Below are positions 1 to 8,646 of a stretch of 64,000 nucleotides of DNA, in pieces. This stretch comes from Alphaproteobacteria bacterium (GTDB taxonomy: Bacteria; Pseudomonadota; Alphaproteobacteria; Micropepsales; Micropepsaceae). The position numbers were made by a program, and so were the translations under genes. How positions within the stretch are numbered: the stretch's first letter is position 1; every line of letters begins with the position of its first letter. The stretch is taken from positions 186,001 through 250,000 of the forward strand of contig JAGWMG010000004.1 of NCBI GenBank assembly GCA_028871795.1, written 5' to 3'. The notes below the pieces were generated by a model. The model did no database searches and had not been told where the DNA came from. It saw nothing but the letters and a program-made list of their open reading frames with translations.

Positions 1-1320
1 CATGCCGCCAAGGGCATTCTGACGGCGCGCGGCGGCATGACCAGCCACGCGGCGGTGGTTGCGCGCGGCATGGGCCGTCCGTGCGTAGCCGGCGCCGGCG
101 CGCTGCGTATCGATGCGGATGCGGGCGTTATGACGGCAGGTTCCGTGACGATCAGGCGCGGCGAAGTCATCACTCTGGACGGGACTTCGGGCAAGATCTT
201 CAAGGGCCGCGTACCGATGCGCCAGCCCGAACTGACCGGCGATTTCAACAAGCTGATGGCCTGGGCCGACGAAGTGCGCGTCCTCAAGGTCCGCACCAAT
301 GCCGACACTCCGGCGGATGCGGTGACCGCCGTCCGCTTCGGTGCCGAAGGTATCGGACTGTGCCGCACTGAGCACATGTTCTTCAACGACGACCGCATCA
401 TCGCGGTGCGGGAGATGATCCTGGCGGACGACAAGCCGGCGCGCGAAGCCGCCTTGGCGAAGTTGTTGCCGATGCAACGCAGCGATTTCGAAGCGATCTT
501 CAAAACGATGTCGGGTCTGCCCGTCACCATCCGTCTGCTCGATCCGCCGCTGCACGAATTCCTGCCCCACAAGGAAGAGGAATTCGCCGATGTGGCGAGG
601 GCTTGCGGCGCAACGGTCGCTAAGCTGCGCTCGAAAGCCAACGCGCTTCACGAATCCAACCCGATGCTGGGGCATCGCGGCTGCAGGCTGGGCGTGACCT
701 TCCCGGAAATCTACGAAATGCAGGCGCGTGCGATCCTCGAAGCGGCGCTGAATGTGGAAGCGGCCGGCACCAAGGTGCATCTCGAAATTATGATACCCCT
801 GGTCGCCTTCAAGACCGAATTGGACATGATGAAGGATCGCATCGATGCCGTGGCTGCAGGCATCAAGAAGGAGCGCGGCAGGGTGCCGTCCTACATGATC
901 GGCACCATGATCGAACTGCCCCGCGCGGCATTGCGGGCGGCGGAGATCGCCGAGACGGCGGAATTCTTCTCCTTCGGCACCAACGACCTGACCCAGACGA
1001 CCTTGGGTCTGAGCCGCGACGACGCCGGCATGTTCCTGCCGGAGTATCTGACAAAAGGCGTGCTCAAGGTCGATCCGTTCGTTTCGATCGATCGCGATGG
1101 CGTCGGTGAATTGATCAAGATCGCGGCCAAGCGCGGGCGTTCGACGCGTGTGAAGCTCAAGCTCGGTATCTGCGGCGAGCACGGCGGCGACCCGGATTCG
1201 ATCCAGCTCTGCCATGAAGCGGGACTCGATTATGTGTCTTGTTCGCCGTTCCGCGTGCCTGTGGCGCGGCTTGCCGCTGCACAGGCCGCACTCAAGCAAA
1301 CAACCGAACGCGACGTGTGA
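1..1320 (+). CDS. ppdK: Pyruvate, phosphate dikinase, C-terminal part (5' end outside window)
   Basis: Cytosolic enzyme interconverting pyruvate + ATP + Pi and PEP + AMP + PPi. The frame is open from the first base, so 439 residues of a usually ~880-residue protein are visible. The window starts inside the phosphohistidine domain: GGMTSHAAVVARGMG carries the catalytic His (residue 16 here). The C-terminal PEP/pyruvate TIM barrel follows, with GLCRTEHMFF, IGTMIELPRAALRA, the long FFSFGTNDLTQTT motif and CGEHGGDPDSI, which holds the barrel's catalytic Cys. GLCRTEHMFF and the GGMTSH site favour PPDK over PEP synthase or PtsI. A strong intrinsic terminator follows the stop. No frameshift is seen. 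Confidence 0.95.
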   Translation, partial: HAAKGILTARGGMTSHAAVVARGMGRPCVAGAGALRIDADAGVMTAGSVTIRRGEVITLDGTSGKIFKGRVPMRQPELTGDFNKLMAWADEVRVLKVRTNADTPADAVTAVRFGAEGIGLCRTEHMFFNDDRIIAVREMILADDKPAREAALAKLLPMQRSDFEAIFKTMSGLPVTIRLLDPPLHEFLPHKEEEFADVARACGATVAKLRSKANALHESNPMLGHRGCRLGVTFPEIYEMQARAILEAALNVEAAGTKVHLEIMIPLVAFKTELDMMKDRIDAVAAGIKKERGRVPSYMIGTMIELPRAALRAAEIAETAEFFSFGTNDLTQTTLGLSRDDAGMFLPEYLTKGVLKVDPFVSIDRDGVGELIKIAAKRGRSTRVKLKLGICGEHGGDPDSIQLCHEAGLDYVSCSPFRVPVARLAAAQAALKQTTERDV

Positions 1321-1348
1321 GACGGTTCGTCCGTATACTGATAAAAAC

Positions 1349-1387
1349 GGGAATCTTTGGAAAATATCCAGGGATTCCCTATTTTTT
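1349..1387 (+). terminator. Rho-independent terminator after ppdK
   Basis: GGGAATC (1349-1355) pairs with GATTCCC (1373-1379); an inner TGG/CCA closes the stem further. TATTTTTTT follows directly. It lies 29 bases after the ppdK stop and is the clearest intrinsic terminator in the window. Confidence 0.85.
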
Positions 1388-1548
1388 TGAACGCAAGCGT
1401 GACGGAGTGTCACGTTCTATGAATTTTGTATTTGACGATTCGGATTTTCTTCGCCACAAGGCGCGACGTTCGATAGGGGGACTGATGGGGATCTTTCGGT
1501 ATTAACGCCGTGCTTGTTCGAAACGAAATCCGAAGAGAGTCAATCCCG

Positions 1549-2208
1549 ATGAACCAGAAATCCAGAGATGCACTGTTGCGGTCTGACCGCATTCTGGTCG
1601 GAGCGCTGGCGATTGTGCTTGCAGCAGTGAGCGCCGCCGTTGGTGCCGCCGCTGCATATCGTCCGCATACGGATCAGGTCAAAACCGCGGTGATGATAGC
1701 CGGGCCGGCGATGCCTGCTGCGGCGGTCCAAGCGTCGCCCGTGGCGGTGCGGCCGGCGGACAGATCGCTGGTCGAAGAGCTCATTATGAACAAACTCAAG
1801 GTGGAGCATCGCTGCCTGTCCGAGGTGCTGTACTACGAAGCGCGCGGCGAGGGCACCAAAGGCCAGAAGGCGATCGCCGAGGTTGTTTTCCACCGCATGC
1901 GGACCGGAAATTATGGCCACTCGATCTGCGCCGTCGTCTATGAGGGCGCGGACAGGCCCGGCTGCCAGTTCTCCTTCACCTGCGATGGCGAGTTGAGGCA
2001 GGCCAAGTCGCCTCAGGCGTGGCTGCGAGCCCAAATCCTGGCCGCACGCATCCTGACGGGCGAAGAGGGTCTGAACGACATTACCGGAGGCGCCACCAAC
2101 TTCCATGCCGTCTCGGTCCTGCCCGACTGGGCCAGCGAATTGCAGCGCACGGTTCAGATCGGTAATCATGTCTTTTATAAGGGCCCGTCGCACGCGCGGT
2201 CGATGTAG
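1549..2208 (+). CDS. Cell wall hydrolase, SleB / Hydrolase_2 family
   Basis: 219 aa. One N-terminal membrane segment (about residues 15-36) is followed by a linker and then a Hydrolase_2 domain from about residue 88 to the end. The domain shows SEVLYYEARGEGTKGQKAI (Glu97 is the likely catalytic acid), FHRMRTGNYG, CQFSFTCDG and ATNFHA. The family cleaves peptidoglycan glycan strands (spore cortex enzyme SleB in Bacillus; related periplasmic proteins in alphaproteobacteria), so a membrane-anchored wall-remodelling enzyme is inferred. The ATG at 1549 is chosen because a GAAGAGAG-like ribosome site precedes it; an in-frame GTG at 1510 would add 13 residues. It is a single gene after the ppdK terminator. 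Confidence 0.85.
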   Translation: MNQKSRDALLRSDRILVGALAIVLAAVSAAVGAAAAYRPHTDQVKTAVMIAGPAMPAAAVQASPVAVRPADRSLVEELIMNKLKVEHRCLSEVLYYEARGEGTKGQKAIAEVVFHRMRTGNYGHSICAVVYEGADRPGCQFSFTCDGELRQAKSPQAWLRAQILAARILTGEEGLNDITGGATNFHAVSVLPDWASELQRTVQIGNHVFYKGPSHARSM

Positions 2209-2222
2209 CCGCTAAACGTGAT

Positions 2223-2247
2223 CGGAAAAATGCGAAGCGGTTTTCCG
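2223..2247. repeat. REP-like extragenic palindrome, copy 1
   Basis: Perfect 7-base arms CGGAAAA (2223-2229) and TTTTCCG (2241-2247) flank ATGCGAAGCGG. The core GAAGCGGTTTT recurs at 29015-29025. It resembles the palindromic intergenic repeats common in Rhizobiales-like genomes and lies between the SleB-type gene and the cupin gene. Confidence 0.5.
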
Positions 2248-2324
2248 GCCATCTTATCGGGAGGCGGCCCGCGCGCAGCGCGACCGGAGGACAAGCTCAG
2301 CCGCTGATCGGGGAGTAGATTGTC

Positions 2325-2786
2325 ATGCCCAAGATCGACATCGCCGCCGTATCGGAACGCAAAGGCACGGGCTACCCGCAGCAATTCAATGCACCCTGTG
2401 CCGAACGCGTGCGGCAGCGGCTGGGCAATGCCGGTGGACTGATTGATTTCGGGGTCAATCTCATGCGCCTGCCGCCAGGCAATTGGTCGAGCCAGCGGCA
2501 CTGGCATTCGCACGAAGACGAATTCGTCTATGTGCTCGAAGGCGAGCTGACGCTGATCGAAAATGGCGGCGAGACGGTGCTGCGCGCCGGTGATTGTGCG
2601 GCTTTTCCGAAAGGCTCCGGCAACGGCCATCACATGATCAACAAGTCGGGCGCGATGGCGGTTTATCTCGAAGTCGGTTCACGCTCGCCCGCGGACATCA
2701 CCATCTGCTCCGACGTCGATATGATGAGTTCCAACGCCGACGGCCGGTTTGTGCACAAAGATGGCACGCCCTATCCCGAGCGATAG
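2325..2786 (+). CDS. Cupin domain protein
   Basis: 153 aa, single Cupin_2 barrel. The metal-binding histidines are visible in RHWHSHEDEFVYVLEGE (His59/61/63, Glu66), with the second cupin motif around GDCAAFPKGSGNGHHMIN (His102/103). No signal peptide, so cytosolic. The start follows a GGGGAG ribosome site about 8 bases upstream. Proteins of this length with one cupin are found as uncharacterised metal-dependent enzymes or sugar/small-molecule binders; the substrate cannot be named. The gene is convergent with nadC, which ends 33 bases downstream on the other strand. Confidence 0.85.
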   Translation: MPKIDIAAVSERKGTGYPQQFNAPCAERVRQRLGNAGGLIDFGVNLMRLPPGNWSSQRHWHSHEDEFVYVLEGELTLIENGGETVLRAGDCAAFPKGSGNGHHMINKSGAMAVYLEVGSRSPADITICSDVDMMSSNADGRFVHKDGTPYPER

Positions 2787-2818
2787 AGCTTCTCCCAGCT
2801 TGGTTGAACGGAATGACT

Positions 2819-3673
2819 CTAGAAATCCAGCGCCACATCCAAACTTGGCGCCGAATGGGTGATCGCGCCCGACGAGATGTAATCCACGCCGGTTTCGGCG
2901 ATGGTGCGAACGGTTGCCAGCGTGACGTTGCCGGAAGCCTCAAGCACCGCGCGGCCCTTCGTCATTTCGACGGCGCGTTTCAGGTCGTCGACGCTCATGT
3001 TATCGAGGAGAATGGTGTCGGCGCCGAGCCGCAAGGCTTCCTCGAGTTGATCGAGGGATTCGACTTCGACCTCGATCCTCATCATATGACCCGCGCCGGC
3101 GCGAGCGCGCTCAAGGGCACGGGCCAGTCCGCCTGCCGCGACGATATGATTGTCCTTGATGAGGACGGCGTCGTCCAATCCGAAGCGGTGATTGAAACCA
3201 CCACCGCAGCGCACGGCGTATTTCTCCAAGAGGCGCAGGCCCGGCGTGGTCTTGCGGGTGCAGACGATGCGCGCCTTGGTGCCCGCGACGGCATTGGCCA
3301 GCGCGCGCGTCTGGGTCGCGACGCCCGAAAGGCGGCCGACGAAGTTCAAAGCCACGCGCTCGCCCGCCAGGATGCTGCGGGCCAATCCCGACACTGTCGC
3401 CAGGCCGCTGCCGGCATTCGCGTCGCTGCCGTCCTGCACGTCGAAGCGGAATTCGAGCGAGGTATCGAGCAGGCGAAACACGGCTTCGGCGCAAATCAGT
3501 CCCGCAATGCGCCCCGGCTCCCGCGTTCGCAGCAGTGCTTCGACACGGCGCTCGGCGGGCACCACAAGTTCGCTGGTGACGTCGCCGGCGCGGCCCAAAT
3601 CCTCCTCCAGCGCGCGGCGCACGATCGGTTCGAGAAGCAGCCGGTGCGGGGGACACGGCAGAGCCTGGGTCAC
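2819..3673 (-). CDS. nadC: Nicotinate-nucleotide pyrophosphorylase (carboxylating; QPRTase)
   Basis: 284 aa. Converts quinolinate + PRPP to nicotinate mononucleotide, CO2 and PPi, the last step of the nadABC branch. Hallmarks are the N-terminal [14 protein letters not shown], then [30 protein letters not shown] and, near the C-terminus, [18 protein letters not shown]. The GTG start at 3673 overlaps the nadB stop in a GTGA arrangement, implying translational coupling. An open frame continues upstream but only inside nadB, so the coupled GTG is preferred; the length matches the family (~285 aa). Last gene of the NAD operon. Confidence 0.95.
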   Translation of the reverse strand: MTQALPCPPHRLLLEPIVRRALEEDLGRAGDVTSELVVPAERRVEALLRTREPGRIAGLICAEAVFRLLDTSLEFRFDVQDGSDANAGSGLATVSGLARSILAGERVALNFVGRLSGVATQTRALANAVAGTKARIVCTRKTTPGLRLLEKYAVRCGGGFNHRFGLDDAVLIKDNHIVAAGGLARALERARAGAGHMMRIEVEVESLDQLEEALRLGADTILLDNMSVDDLKRAVEMTKGRAVLEASGNVTLATVRTIAETGVDYISSGAITHSAPSLDVALDF

Positions 3674-5253
3674 GCCAGGCTCCTCGCCGGCACGGTTGCG
3701 CCCGGCTCCGCGATCGTGCGTTCGGCCTGTGCCAGCGTCAGGAATGTGCGCTCGCCGTGCGGATCGGTTTGCGGATGATCCGTGCGGAAATGGCTGCCGC
3801 GGCTCTCGCGCCTCGCCAGCGCACCCGCGATCACGAGTTTCGCTCCGGCAGTCATGTTGAGCAGGGCTGGTTCGTGGGCGCCGGCGCGTTCGATTTGGCT
3901 GACGATGCGCGAGGCTTGCGTCAATCCTTCGGCGCAGCGTTCGAGGCCGACGAGGCGGGCCATCGCGTCGCGCAACGCCTGCGGCGGCGGCGGCACGCGG
4001 AAGCTTCCCGGAGTCGGCAGCGTGCCGCGGCCGGCGCGCAGGAGGCCGTGTTCGCGCAAATCCTCTGCCACGCGGGCACCGAACACCAAAGCTTCGAGCA
4101 GCGAATTGGAGGCCAGCCGATTGGCGCCGTGCAGGCCCGTCGCCGCGCACTCGCCCACCGCCCGCAGTCCCTTCAGTGAGGTTCGTCCGCGCGTATCGGT
4201 GGCGATGCCGCCCATGTGGTAATGCGCGGCCGGCACGACCGGGATCGGCTGGGTCGCCGGATCGATGCCTTCTTCGCGGCAGGCTTCGTAGACGGTAGGA
4301 AACGCTTGCGCGAACTTCGAACCCACGGCTTCGCGGCAGTCAAGGAACACTTTGTGGCCGGCGGCGATCTGGCGATGGATGGCGCGGGCGACGATGTCGC
4401 GCGGACCAAGTTCCGCGTCGACATGGATCGCCGGCATGAAGCGGCGGCCCTTCTCGTCGATCAGAGTGGCGCCTTGGCCGCGCAACGCTTCGGTGGCCAA
4501 CGGCACCGGAGAGCGTCCGACGGCAATCGCCGTCGGATGGAACTGCACGAATTCCGGATCGGCGATGACCGCTCCGGCGCGGGCCGCCATGCCCAGGCCT
4601 TCGCCGCGGGTTTCCGTCGGGTTGGTGGTGACGGCATAGAGCGCACCTATTCCCCCCGTCGCCAGGATCACCTCCTGCGCGCGGAAAAGAACCAGCCGCG
4701 CGGACTCGCCAGCGCCGTAACGCGCGAACAGGCCCGCCACACGCCCGTCCTCCATCGCCAGTTCGATGGCGTGAAAACCCTCCAGCAAGGTGACAGACGG
4801 CGCAGCGAAGGCGCGTTCGGTCAGTGCCCGCATCACCGCCGCACCGGCGCGGTCGCCGTTGACGTGAACGATACGCGCAGCCGAATGCGCGGCCTCGCGG
4901 CCCACCGCCAGCGAACCGTCCTTGCGGCGGTCAAACGGCGCGCCGAATGCGACCAGATCTTCGATGCGTGCGGGCGCTTCGCGCGTCACCAGGGCCGCGA
5001 TCGTGGGATCGCAAAGGCCGGCGCCGGCCGCAACCGTATCGGCGGCATGCGCTTGCCAGCTGTCGCCTTTGGCCACCGAGGCGGCGATCCCGCCTTGGGC
5101 CCTGGCGCTCGATCCCGAAACGCCGGGATGGGCGTCGGCCAGCACCAAAGCGGGGAAGGGGGACAGCTTCAGCGCCGTAAACAAACCGGCGACGCCGGCG
5201 CCCAGGATCAACGCGCCTTTGGTCTCGATGATGTTGTCGGCGTGCATGCTCAT
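3670..5253 (-). CDS. nadB: L-aspartate oxidase
   Basis: 527 aa flavoprotein oxidising L-aspartate to iminoaspartate for quinolinate synthesis. An N-terminal Rossmann site, [13 protein letters not shown], is followed by the family's active-site segments: [39 protein letters not shown] and [19 protein letters not shown] helical C-terminal domain completes it. Related to SdhA (also in this window), but it lacks the RSHTV covalent-FAD segment and has [10 protein letters not shown] instead, as expected for NadB. Start at 5253 lies 5 bases after the nadA stop; a GTG 9 bases further upstream is an alternative. The stop overlaps nadC. Confidence 0.95.
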   Translation of the reverse strand: MSMHADNIIETKGALILGAGVAGLFTALKLSPFPALVLADAHPGVSGSSARAQGGIAASVAKGDSWQAHAADTVAAGAGLCDPTIAALVTREAPARIEDLVAFGAPFDRRKDGSLAVGREAAHSAARIVHVNGDRAGAAVMRALTERAFAAPSVTLLEGFHAIELAMEDGRVAGLFARYGAGESARLVLFRAQEVILATGGIGALYAVTTNPTETRGEGLGMAARAGAVIADPEFVQFHPTAIAVGRSPVPLATEALRGQGATLIDEKGRRFMPAIHVDAELGPRDIVARAIHRQIAAGHKVFLDCREAVGSKFAQAFPTVYEACREEGIDPATQPIPVVPAAHYHMGGIATDTRGRTSLKGLRAVGECAATGLHGANRLASNSLLEALVFGARVAEDLREHGLLRAGRGTLPTPGSFRVPPPPQALRDAMARLVGLERCAEGLTQASRIVSQIERAGAHEPALLNMTAGAKLVIAGALARRESRGSHFRTDHPQTDPHGERTFLTLAQAERTIAEPGATVPARSLA

Positions 5254-5258
5254 GGTAT

Positions 5259-6299
5259 TCACGCGGCGGCGCGGCGGGGAGCGCCCACCGCGAGCATGCG
5301 TTCGACCGAGGCGCGCGCCCGCGCCGCGACGGCCGGATCGACCGTCACTTCCACGCTCATGGTTTCGAGCGACCGCAGGATCTTCGGCAAGGTGATGCGC
5401 TTCATGTGCGGACAGAGATTGCACGGCCGCACGAACTCGACGTCGGGATATTCAACGGAGACGTTGTCGCTCATCGAGCATTCGGTGACCAGCACGACGC
5501 GACGCGGCCGGTGCTTTCCCACATAGGAGATCATCCCGGAGGTCGAGCCCGCGAAATCGGCTTCGGCGATCACCTCAGGCGGGCATTCGGGATGGGCGAG
5601 GACGACTACTCCCGGGCTGGCTTCGCGATAGGCGCGGATGTCGGCAGGCGTGAAGCGCTCGTGTACTTCGCAACGGCCTTTCCAGGCAATGATCTTCACC
5701 GCCGTTTGCTTGGCGACATTCTTGGCGAGAAATTCATCGGGGATCATAACGACCGTGTCGGCCCCCCATTCGCGCGCGATGTCTTCCACCACCGCAGCGG
5801 CGTTCGATGACGTGCAGCACACGTCGCTTTCGGCCTTCACCTCGGCCGACGTGTTCACATAGGTGACGACCGGCAAGCCGGGATATTTCTGCTTCAGCAG
5901 CCGCACATCGGCGCCCGTAATGGACGCCGCCAGCGAACAGCCAGCGTCGGGGTCGGGGATCAGGACGGTTTTTTCCGGCGAAAGAACCTTCGCAGTCTCC
6001 GCCATGAAATGCACACCCGCCTGCACGATGATCTTCGCGTCGGTCTTGGCAGCCTCGCGCGCGAGTTGCAGCGAATCGCCGACGAAGTCGGCGACGCAAT
6101 GGAATATCTCCGGCGTCATATAATTGTGGGCGAGTATGACGGCGTTCCTTTCGCGCTTGAGGGCATTGATCGCCAGGATGGTGGGCGCGTGCACCGGCCA
6201 TTCGATTTGCGGAACGACGTGCGCGACCTTTTCATAATAGCCGCGTGCGGCGCGCGCGATCTCGGGTGTGAAGTCGAGACGGGGTTCGCTATTCTGCAT
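5259..6299 (-). CDS. nadA: Quinolinate synthase (4Fe-4S)
   Basis: 346 aa. Condenses iminoaspartate with dihydroxyacetone phosphate to quinolinate. The three cluster-binding cysteines fall in [21 protein letters not shown] and [27 protein letters not shown] and the HPECPPEV segment are also typical. The ATG at 6299 is preceded by AAAGGGACGAAC, a good ribosome site; an in-frame TTG at 6323 would add 8 residues without a comparable site. It is the first gene downstream of the candidate NadQ operator and promoter, and nadB follows at once. Confidence 0.95.
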   Translation of the reverse strand: MQNSEPRLDFTPEIARAARGYYEKVAHVVPQIEWPVHAPTILAINALKRERNAVILAHNYMTPEIFHCVADFVGDSLQLAREAAKTDAKIIVQAGVHFMAETAKVLSPEKTVLIPDPDAGCSLAASITGADVRLLKQKYPGLPVVTYVNTSAEVKAESDVCCTSSNAAAVVEDIAREWGADTVVMIPDEFLAKNVAKQTAVKIIAWKGRCEVHERFTPADIRAYREASPGVVVLAHPECPPEVIAEADFAGSTSGMISYVGKHRPRRVVLVTECSMSDNVSVEYPDVEFVRPCNLCPHMKRITLPKILRSLETMSVEVTVDPAVAARARASVERMLAVGAPRRAAA

Positions 6300-6326
6300 G
6301 TTCGTCCCTTTTTCTTTTGCCAATTA

Positions 6327-6343
6327 ATACTCGTTATGAGTAT
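6327..6343. promoter_or_regulatory. Candidate NadQ operator upstream of nadA
   Basis: Perfect inverted repeat ATACTC-GTTAT-GAGTAT, 28 bases before the nadA ATG and abutting the putative -10 box. Repressor position and the adjacent nadQ gene make a NadQ-controlled operator plausible; binding is inferred only. Confidence 0.55.
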
Positions 6344-6344
6344 A

Positions 6345-6372
6345 TATATAGGGCGAAAAGACCGGCCTTCAA
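6345..6372 (-). promoter_or_regulatory. Putative nadABC promoter
   Basis: Reading the minus strand, TTGAAG (6372-6367) and TATATA (6350-6345) are separated by 16 bases and resemble sigma70-type -35/-10 elements. The transcription start would fall within or beside the palindrome at 6327-6343. Confidence 0.45.
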
Positions 6373-6379
6373 GACCGGT
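6361..6379. other. Near-perfect palindrome overlapping the putative nadA -35
   Basis: ACCGGCCTT-C-AAGACCGGT has 9-base arms with one mismatch. On the minus strand it is followed by CTTTTCG, so it could end nadQ transcription weakly, or it could be a second protein-binding site over the -35 box. Confidence 0.35.
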
Positions 6380-6396
6380 GATTTGTTTATGCTACA

Positions 6397-6404
6397 TATG
6401 AGTA
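6397..6404. promoter_or_regulatory. Second TATGAGTA half-site
   Basis: TATGAGTA at 6397-6404 repeats the right half of the palindrome (6335-6342) exactly, 62 bases away (about six helical turns). A left arm is not convincingly present. Possible auxiliary site for the same regulator. Confidence 0.3.
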
Positions 6405-6511
6405 CAACAACGTCAAGAGCCGGGTGCAAATTGCCCCGATTCCTCGGACAACCTATTGGTTCCTAAGAGAACATTATTTCGGCAAAGCATGGCTGCTCTT
6501 GCCCGCTCAGC

Positions 6512-7471
6512 TTACGAGCCCGCGCGCCGTGTGCCAAGCCGAACGCCCGGCGAGGGACGTTCGCGCAGCACTTCGCGCCGGAAACGGAACAGCTCGGCCG
6601 GGCGGCCGCGCGTCAGGGCGGAGACTTTGCCGGTGCCTTCCACCAACCCTAGGCCTTCCACCAGCCGGCGAAAATTCTGCTTGTGCAGGCGAATGCCGGA
6701 GATTGCTTCCACCGTGCGCTGCAGGTCCAGGAGCGTGAACGACGCCGGCATCAATTCAAAAACGACGGGGCGGTATTTCATCTTGCCGCGCAGCCGCGCA
6801 ATGGCGGTGGCGAGGATCCTGCGGTGGTCGAAAACCATGCCGGCGCCCAGTGGCAGCGGCTTGTCCGCGCCGTCACGCCCGTCGCGCACGCTTTCCTGCA
6901 CCAAGCCTGCTTCGTAAAGCAACTCGTAGCGCTCGAGAACCTTCTCTTCGTCCCACGCCAAGCCCTCGAGCCCGAAGCACAGCCGCGCGCGGTCGCGCCG
7001 CGTTTCTGAGAGCCCGGCATGCGGCGCCGATTTCGCAAATGCTGCCAGCGCGGGCGCGATCACTTCGGCGATGATGGCAGGTTTCTCGCCGCGCCAATCC
7101 TCCCAGGGAAAATAGCGATACCAATCGCGCCACAGCGTGTCGGGTGCCTCGCCGGACTGGCGCGTCAACGCGAGGTAACCGACCGAAACGATGCGCGGGC
7201 CCTCGCCGGGCTTCAACTCGTGGCGGCCTCGATCGCCGAAAGTGTAAAGCTGCTCCGCGTAGCCGAGATCGAGATGGGTCTGTTCGCCCACCCAGGTCCG
7301 CAGGCCGCCCTCCAGTGTGCGATGCTGCAGGGGATCGAACGGGCCGAAGGGCAGGGCGTCGCCGTGGTCCTTGCGATGCTTGACGATGAGGACACAGGGA
7401 CGCTCTTCGGCAACGGAGACGATGGCCGCCGAAAGGCCGATCGCAACGACATGCTTCTGAGCGGCGCTCAT
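6512..7471 (-). CDS. nadQ: NadQ-type Nudix-like transcriptional repressor of NAD synthesis
   Basis: 319 aa. The N-terminal half (about 1-160) reads as a Nudix fold (VAIGLSAAIVSV, VLIVKHRKDHG, LPFGPFDPLQHRTLEGGLR), but the REXXEEXGU catalytic box is absent, so it should sense rather than hydrolyse a nucleotide. The C-terminal half holds the winged helix typical of NrtR/NadQ proteins (KYRPVVFELMPASFTLLDLQ, then HKQNFRRLVEGLGLVEGTGK and GRPAELFRFRRE). The size fits the alphaproteobacterial NadQ group (COG4111-like) better than ~220-aa NrtR. Start ATG overlaps the preceding phosphatase-like gene (ATGA). nadA follows after 212 bases containing a palindrome. The family represses nadABC; the ligand here is not known. 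Confidence 0.85.
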   Translation of the reverse strand: MSAAQKHVVAIGLSAAIVSVAEERPCVLIVKHRKDHGDALPFGPFDPLQHRTLEGGLRTWVGEQTHLDLGYAEQLYTFGDRGRHELKPGEGPRIVSVGYLALTRQSGEAPDTLWRDWYRYFPWEDWRGEKPAIIAEVIAPALAAFAKSAPHAGLSETRRDRARLCFGLEGLAWDEEKVLERYELLYEAGLVQESVRDGRDGADKPLPLGAGMVFDHRRILATAIARLRGKMKYRPVVFELMPASFTLLDLQRTVEAISGIRLHKQNFRRLVEGLGLVEGTGKVSALTRGRPAELFRFRREVLRERPSPGVRLGTRRAGS

Positions 7472-7992
7472 GGAGTCAGGATCGTCAAAGGAAACTCCAC
7501 CGGTATGCCTTCCTCGACCATGTGGCACGGGCCCATGCCTTCCACCGCCCGGATCATCCGCCCTTCGCGATTCAGTGCATTGTCGGCCAGGTGCACGAGG
7601 AGGCGGTTGGGCGCCGCATGCGGAGCGCGCGATCGCATCTCCTGCGCAAGGTCGTTTTCGCTGCCCGGACCGTAGTGGTCGCATAGCACCGTGAAGGCCG
7701 CCGCCATGGAACGACTAACGCCCGCCCAGCAATGCATTAGAATGGGATGGGTGCCGTCCCATCCGCGGGCGAAGGCGATCAGCTGCGCAACGTGCCGTGC
7801 CGCGGGCGGCGCATTGCCCATGCCGGGGTCGGCGATGTCGTTCAGGCCGAGACGGAGGTGGCGTTCGGCGGCGATGCCTTCCGGTGTCCCGATCATAAAT
7901 TCGGGCGACAAGAGCGTCACCAGATGCGAGGGCCGGGACGCACGGATGGTATCGAGAACGGCGGAGAGTGGAGTGACGAGAATCATCGACAT
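7468..7992 (-). CDS. Tyrosine phosphatase-like protein
   Basis: 174 aa cytosolic protein with a cysteine phosphatase P-loop, HCWAGVSRS (His87, Cys88, Arg94), fitting HCX5RS. A candidate general acid is in LNDIADPGMG. It resembles the small predicted protein tyrosine phosphatases of alphaproteobacteria (COG5350-like). The stop overlaps the nadQ start by four bases, so the two are probably cotranslated. The substrate is unknown; a nucleotide or phosphoprotein substrate tied to NAD metabolism is only a guess. A second ATG lies two codons in (7986). Confidence 0.75.
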   Translation of the reverse strand: MSMILVTPLSAVLDTIRASRPSHLVTLLSPEFMIGTPEGIAAERHLRLGLNDIADPGMGNAPPAARHVAQLIAFARGWDGTHPILMHCWAGVSRSMAAAFTVLCDHYGPGSENDLAQEMRSRAPHAAPNRLLVHLADNALNREGRMIRAVEGMGPCHMVEEGIPVEFPLTILTP

Positions 7993-8050
7993 GGCCGCAT
8001 TCTGCTAGCCCAGTATTATGGCGCACAAAAGTCGCGATGCGGAGCGGGGC

Positions 8051-8635
8051 CTAGGACAGCCGGCGGAAGCGCTCCAGGAACTGGGCTTGGGCTTCTTGGG
8101 TTGCCAGAGGCACCAAACGGGGCGTCTTGAGGGCCTTGGGCGGGGTCCCGAAATAGCGCTTGGCTTCGGCTTGCTCGAACCCGGCAAGCTGTGTGGCCTC
8201 GTAATAGGCCGCCAGGACGTCGGCCTTCCTGAACACGGCCGGCAAAGGCGTCGGCGCCTTGGGCGGCAGCCCAAATCGCAGGTGAATTGCTGCAAGAAGT
8301 CTTAGCTCGAAGTCCTTGTAATCAATACCGACTGCGGCTTTGAATGGGCTTATGAGGTCACCGACAACATACTCGGGCGCGTCATGTAGAAGTGCCATCA
8401 GCCGTGCCTCCCGGCCGAGGCGCGGATTAAGCTCGGCGGCCAGCCGCTCGACCAGGACACAATGCTGCGCGACCGAAAAGGCGTGCTCGCCCTTGGTCTG
8501 GCCGTTCCACCGGGCGACGCGGGCCAGGCCATGCGCGATGTCCTCGATTTCCACGTCCAGCGGCGAAGGATCGAGCAGGTCGAGCCTGCGGCCGCTCAAC
8601 ATTCGCTGCCAGGCGCGGGACGGCGGTTCGGCCAA
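8051..8635 (-). CDS. HD-domain phosphohydrolase (YfbR-like)
   Basis: 194 aa. HD-type metal-dependent hydrolase: His51 in GEHAFSVAQHC, the HD pair at 84-85 in ALLHDAPEYVVGDL, and a distal Asp expected in the RKADVLAAYYEATQL helix. The E-Y-V-V-G-D-L stretch is typical of the YfbR/5'-deoxynucleotidase-like group, which dephosphorylates nucleoside monophosphates. No membrane segment. It is 58 bases upstream of the phosphatase-like gene on the same strand and 11 bases after the TSUP permease gene, so it may share a transcript with both. Confidence 0.8.
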   Translation of the reverse strand: MAEPPSRAWQRMLSGRRLDLLDPSPLDVEIEDIAHGLARVARWNGQTKGEHAFSVAQHCVLVERLAAELNPRLGREARLMALLHDAPEYVVGDLISPFKAAVGIDYKDFELRLLAAIHLRFGLPPKAPTPLPAVFRKADVLAAYYEATQLAGFEQAEAKRYFGTPPKALKTPRLVPLATQEAQAQFLERFRRLS

Positions 8636-8646
8636 GACGGCTCTCC

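Noticed and set aside
6300-6323. TTG start for nadA eight codons upstream
   Set aside because: The ATG at 6299 has a far better ribosome site (AAAGGGA), and the upstream TTG would bring the start within 4 bases of the operator palindrome.
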